Below are positions 5,582-8,506 of a DNA stretch of 8,506 bases, piece after piece. Both the position numbers and the translations under genes were made by a program. Under the pieces are notes generated by a model. It had not been told where the DNA came from. It ran no database searches and saw only the letters and a program-made list of their open reading frames with translations. The DNA is from an uncultured Saprospiraceae bacterium (GTDB taxonomy: Bacteria > Bacteroidota > Bacteroidia > Chitinophagales > Saprospiraceae): contig CALMIT010000695.1 of assembly GCA_937864255.1 (NCBI GenBank), positions 1-8,506 of the forward strand, written 5' to 3'. Each line of letters starts with the position of its first letter. The stretch's first letter is position 1.

Positions 5582-6742
5582 ATGCAAATCGGCATCATCG
5601 GATCGGGCGCCATGGGCAGCGGCATCGCACAAGTAGCCGCCGCCGCGGGATACGAGGTTATTATTTTTGACAATAATCCCGACGCGCTTGAGCGCGCAAA
5701 AAACAACCTGCTCAACATACTCAACCGCCTGGCGGAAAAAGGGAAGATCAGCGATGCCGAAGCCAAAGCTATTTTTGGCAGGGTGTACTTCGTCGGCTCT
5801 GTTTTTGATTATAAAAATTGCGGGCTTATCATCGAAGCTATAGTTGAAAACCTCGAAATCAAAAAGGCGGTGTTCGACCAGATAGAGGACATCGTTTCCA
5901 AAGATTGTATTCTGGCTACGAATACTTCCTCGCTGTCGGTGACTTCGATTGCCGGCGTATGCAAAAATCCCGAAAGAGTCCTGGGCATTCATTTTTTCAA
6001 TCCTGCCCCGCTGATGCAACTGGTGGAAATCATACCGGCCGTACAAACCGCGCCACAGGTCGTGGATACTGCCCGCAAACTCATTGACAACTGGGGCAAA
6101 CTGACCGTGCTGGCAAAAGACACACCCGGCTTTATTGTGAATCGCGTGGCGCGTCCTTTTTATGGCGAAGCCCTGCGTATTTATGAAGAAGGATTTGCCA
6201 GCCCTGCCACGATTGACTGGGCGATGACTACAATCGGCGGCTTTAAAATGGGACCTTTCACGCTGATGGATTTTATCGGCAATGATGTAAACTATGCCGT
6301 GACCGAATCGGTGTGGAGCAGCTTTTTTTATGATCCGCGCTACAAACCTTCGTTTGCACAAAAAAGGCTCATGGAAGCCGGCTGGCTCGGACGCAAAAGC
6401 GGGCGGGGCTACTACGATTACTCGGAAGGCGCTCCTGAGCCGGACCTGGTCAAAAATGAAACATTGGGCAGAGATATTTTTTGGCGGATTCTGGTCATGC
6501 TGATCAATGAAGCGGCGGATGCGCTCTACCTCGGCATAGCCAGCCGCGACGATCTGGATTTGGCGATGACCAAAGGCGTAAATTATCCGAAAGGACTTTT
6601 AAAATGGGCGGACGAAACGGGCATCGCCCACTGCGTGGAAACTCTCGACAGACTTAGCGATGAATACCGCGAAGACCGTTACCGATGCAGCCCGCTTTTG
6701 CGGAAAATGGCACGCGAAGGCCGCCGATTTTATCAGGACTGA
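5582..6742 (+). CDS. NAD-dependent 3-hydroxyacyl-CoA dehydrogenase
   Basis: It oxidises (S)-3-hydroxyacyl-CoA to 3-ketoacyl-CoA with NAD+ in beta-oxidation or related acyl-CoA routes in the cytoplasm. From the ATG at 5582 it has 386 residues. The start is fixed by MQIGIIGSGAMGSG, the beginning of the Rossmann fold (Gly7, Gly9, Gly12); Asp30 in VIIFDNN favours NAD over NADP. The open frame extends 73 codons further upstream, but that runs through the previous gene and terminator and is not family-like. Catalytic residues are present: Ser116 in NTSSLS, His137 in GIHFFNPAP, Glu149 twelve residues later, and Asn187 in GFIVNRV. The first C-terminal dimerisation domain spans about 183-281, and a second, shorter one about 294-386, so it exceeds the 280-290 residues of simple 3-hydroxybutyryl-CoA dehydrogenases. 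No hydratase domain is fused. Substrate chain length cannot be read from the sequence; a phenylacetate-pathway role (PaaH-like) is possible but unsupported by neighbours. Confidence 0.93.
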   Translation: MQIGIIGSGAMGSGIAQVAAAAGYEVIIFDNNPDALERAKNNLLNILNRLAEKGKISDAEAKAIFGRVYFVGSVFDYKNCGLIIEAIVENLEIKKAVFDQIEDIVSKDCILATNTSSLSVTSIAGVCKNPERVLGIHFFNPAPLMQLVEIIPAVQTAPQVVDTARKLIDNWGKLTVLAKDTPGFIVNRVARPFYGEALRIYEEGFASPATIDWAMTTIGGFKMGPFTLMDFIGNDVNYAVTESVWSSFFYDPRYKPSFAQKRLMEAGWLGRKSGRGYYDYSEGAPEPDLVKNETLGRDIFWRILVMLINEAADALYLGIASRDDLDLAMTKGVNYPKGLLKWADETGIAHCVETLDRLSDEYREDRYRCSPLLRKMAREGRRFYQD

Positions 6743-8506
6743 ACGGCGGCGGGTTCCGGCTGACTGAGCGTTATTTCGGCGTAAGCCGTTTCATGATCGG
6801 CAGAACTGATATGAAAACCCCGCCTTTTGAACATGTGCAACATAAGCCGATTGGATTTCATCACATTGGCAAATACTTTTTCCAACTTCCAATCACGGGC
6901 AATGCTGAGCGCAAAGTCCATCATTTCGTTGCCCAGTCCTTGCCCCTGCCAGGGGTCGGCTACCACGATGGCAAACTCCGCCGTGTTGTTTAAAGTTTCG
7001 CTCACCAGCCTGACTACGCCCGCAAATTTTTTATGCCCGCCCTCTTCCAGTTCCGCGACGATGGCCATCTCGCGATCATAATCAATTTGCGTAAAGCGGG
7101 TCAGCAATTCGTGCGTCACTTTCGGCACATAACCGAAAAACCGGAAGTAAATGGATTCTTTTGAAAGATTGGAAAACAACTCGGCTTCCAGCGGCTCGTC
7201 TTCGGGGCGAATCGGGCGCAGCATAACCGTTCTGCCGTCTTTCAGAGAAATCGTTTTGCAGTATTGTTTCGGGTAAGGGGAGATGACCAGATGGCTGTAC
7301 GGCTTGATTTTTTTACCTGCCAGTTCACCGTCCAAAACGATGTTGGCGTCAATGACCATACCGCCGGTTTCGTCCACCACGAAAGGATTCAAATCAATTT
7401 CCCTGATTTCGGGAAATTCCATGAGGAGGTAGGCAAATTTGTAAAGCAAAAACTGGATGGCTTTCAAATCAACCGCCGGCACTTTGCGGAAACCTTTCAG
7501 CAATTCAAAAATTTTGGTTTCTTCGATGACGCGCTCAGCCAGCGCCATATTGAGCGGGGGCAAACCGATGTTGTGATCTTTAAAAATTTCGGTGGCTACG
7601 CCGCCCATTCCAAAAACGACGATGGGTCCGAAAATCGGATCCTTCTTAGCGCCGATGAGAATCTCATAGCGTTTTGACACCATTTCTTCCATCAATACGC
7701 CTTCTATTTTGGCTTTCGGGCTGTTCTTTTTTACATTTTTCATGATTTCAAAAAAAGCAGCTTCCGCCTCTTCCAGGCTTTGAATTTTCAGCTTCACGCC
7801 GCCCACGTCGGTTTTGTGCGTAATGTCGGGCGAGGCAATTTTCATGACGAGCGGGAAGCCGATTTTTCCGGCAACTTTTTTCACCTCCTCCGGGTCGGCA
7901 GCCAGTTGGCTGTGGGTGGTCGGAATGTCGTAATAGCGCATCAACTGCTTCGCCTCTATTTCATTAAAAACCAGCCGTTTGTCATCCAGCACTTTTTGAA
8001 TCAAGGCGCGCGTCGCACGAATATCGGGCGTAAATTCGAGGGGCGTATTCGAGGGCGTTTCATATAGCAGGCGCAGGTTTCGTGCATAATGATACATTTT
8101 TAAAAATGCGTACACGGCGCTTTCGGGAAATTGGTACACAGGCACATTTCCATTTTCCAGAATGTCGCGCGCCGCTTTTGTGTCCCGCTCGCCCATCCAG
8201 GAAGCGAGTACGGTTTTATGGCTGCTTTTTGCCGCCTCCACGAGCCGGAAAGCCACGTCTTCGGCCGATGTGATTGCCTGTGGCACAAAAATAGCCAGCA
8301 CGCCGTCCACCTGCGGATCGGCAAGGACAATTTCCACAGCCTTCCGGTATTGCTCCGCAGAGCCGTCGCCGAGAATATCCACAGGATTGTTGTGACTCCA
8401 GTTTTTGGACAACAATTCATTCAGTTGCGTCATCGTAGTCTCAGTCAATTGCGCCAGAGCGCCGCCGTTTTCCATCAAAAAATCGGTGGCCAATACGCCC
8501 GGGCCA
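6733..8506 (-). CDS. ADP-forming acyl-CoA ligase / GNAT acetyltransferase fusion, C-terminal part (5' end outside window)
   Basis: The frame is open to the right edge, so the N-terminal CoA-binding domain is missing here. Numbering is from the first visible codon (8503-8505): 590 residues. It opens with GPGVLATDFLMENGG, typical of the second alpha-unit domain of NDP-forming acetyl-CoA synthetases (about 1-140). An ATP-grasp domain follows (about 160-385) with GFPLVMKIASPDITHKTDVGG (His230), the GPIVVFGMGGVATE loop and EIDLNPFVV, all apparently intact. A GNAT domain (about 415-580) carries the acetyl-CoA loop QGQGLG (Gln520-Gly525). This is the architecture of Pat/YfiQ-type protein lysine acetyltransferases and of annotated bifunctional acetate-CoA ligase/GNAT proteins. 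It may interconvert acetyl-CoA and acetate with ADP/ATP, acetylate and silence acyl-CoA synthetases, or both. The phosphorylated His that separates active ligase from Pat lies outside the window. Its last 10 bp overlap the convergent dehydrogenase gene. Confidence 0.9.
   Translation of the reverse strand, partial: GPGVLATDFLMENGGALAQLTETTMTQLNELLSKNWSHNNPVDILGDGSAEQYRKAVEIVLADPQVDGVLAIFVPQAITSAEDVAFRLVEAAKSSHKTVLASWMGERDTKAARDILENGNVPVYQFPESAVYAFLKMYHYARNLRLLYETPSNTPLEFTPDIRATRALIQKVLDDKRLVFNEIEAKQLMRYYDIPTTHSQLAADPEEVKKVAGKIGFPLVMKIASPDITHKTDVGGVKLKIQSLEEAEAAFFEIMKNVKKNSPKAKIEGVLMEEMVSKRYEILIGAKKDPIFGPIVVFGMGGVATEIFKDHNIGLPPLNMALAERVIEETKIFELLKGFRKVPAVDLKAIQFLLYKFAYLLMEFPEIREIDLNPFVVDETGGMVIDANIVLDGELAGKKIKPYSHLVISPYPKQYCKTISLKDGRTVMLRPIRPEDEPLEAELFSNLSKESIYFRFFGYVPKVTHELLTRFTQIDYDREMAIVAELEEGGHKKFAGVVRLVSETLNNTAEFAIVVADPWQGQGLGNEMMDFALSIARDWKLEKVFANVMKSNRLMLHMFKRRGFHISSADHETAYAEITLSQPEPAAVQS

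Noticed and set aside
5561..6361. Long open frame (266 codons) antisense to the dehydrogenase
   Set aside because: It is His/Arg-rich with no recognisable motif, as expected of a shadow of a conserved coding gene on the other strand.
1..8506. A novel defence, mobile or CRISPR system
   Set aside because: No repeat arrays, integrase, transposase, nuclease, toxin-antitoxin or phage genes are visible. All frames are accounted for by housekeeping, acyl-CoA and secreted-protein genes.

Overview
The window looks like ordinary chromosome of a Bacteroidota bacterium, most likely from the Saprospirales/Lewinella side of the phylum (lineage is an inference). Evidence: a type IX secretion (T9SS) C-terminal sorting domain on the 782-residue secreted protein; a second exported protein whose predicted mature end is Gln, as is common for exported proteins in this phylum; A/T-rich leaders without Shine-Dalgarno sequences; and a near-match to the Bacteroidota promoter consensus TTTG-N19-TAnnTTTG. 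I see no phage, transposon, CRISPR, tRNA or rRNA signal, and no convincing undescribed system.

Layout, left to right. (1) 1-589, minus: N-terminal 196 residues of a secreted protein that runs off the left edge. (2) 590-744: promoter-sized gap with four G-tracts spaced exactly 14 nt apart. (3) 745-1338, minus: pabA, the glutamine amidotransferase of aminodeoxychorismate synthase. (4) 1339-1422: 84-bp divergent control region with a perfect 9-bp inverted repeat overlapping a candidate promoter. (5) 1423-2436 and 2354-2950, plus: pabB and a compact pabC-like class IV aminotransferase, overlapping out of frame by 83 nt. (6) 3130-5478, plus: a T9SS cargo with alternating DUF11-like and CARDB-like repeats, followed by a clear intrinsic terminator. 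(7) 5582-6742, plus: an NAD-dependent 3-hydroxyacyl-CoA dehydrogenase. (8) 6733-8506, minus: the C-terminal 590 residues of an ADP-forming acyl-CoA ligase fused to a GNAT acetyltransferase. It converges on the dehydrogenase with a 10-bp tail overlap and runs off the right edge.

How the genes work together. pabA, pabB and pabC together encode the route from chorismate plus glutamine to 4-aminobenzoate, the folate precursor. PabA supplies ammonia, PabB makes 4-amino-4-deoxychorismate, and PabC removes pyruvate. The dehydrogenase and the ligase/acetyltransferase both belong to acyl-CoA metabolism, but they are convergent and not an operon. The two secreted proteins are probably surface or extracellular proteins unrelated to the folate genes.
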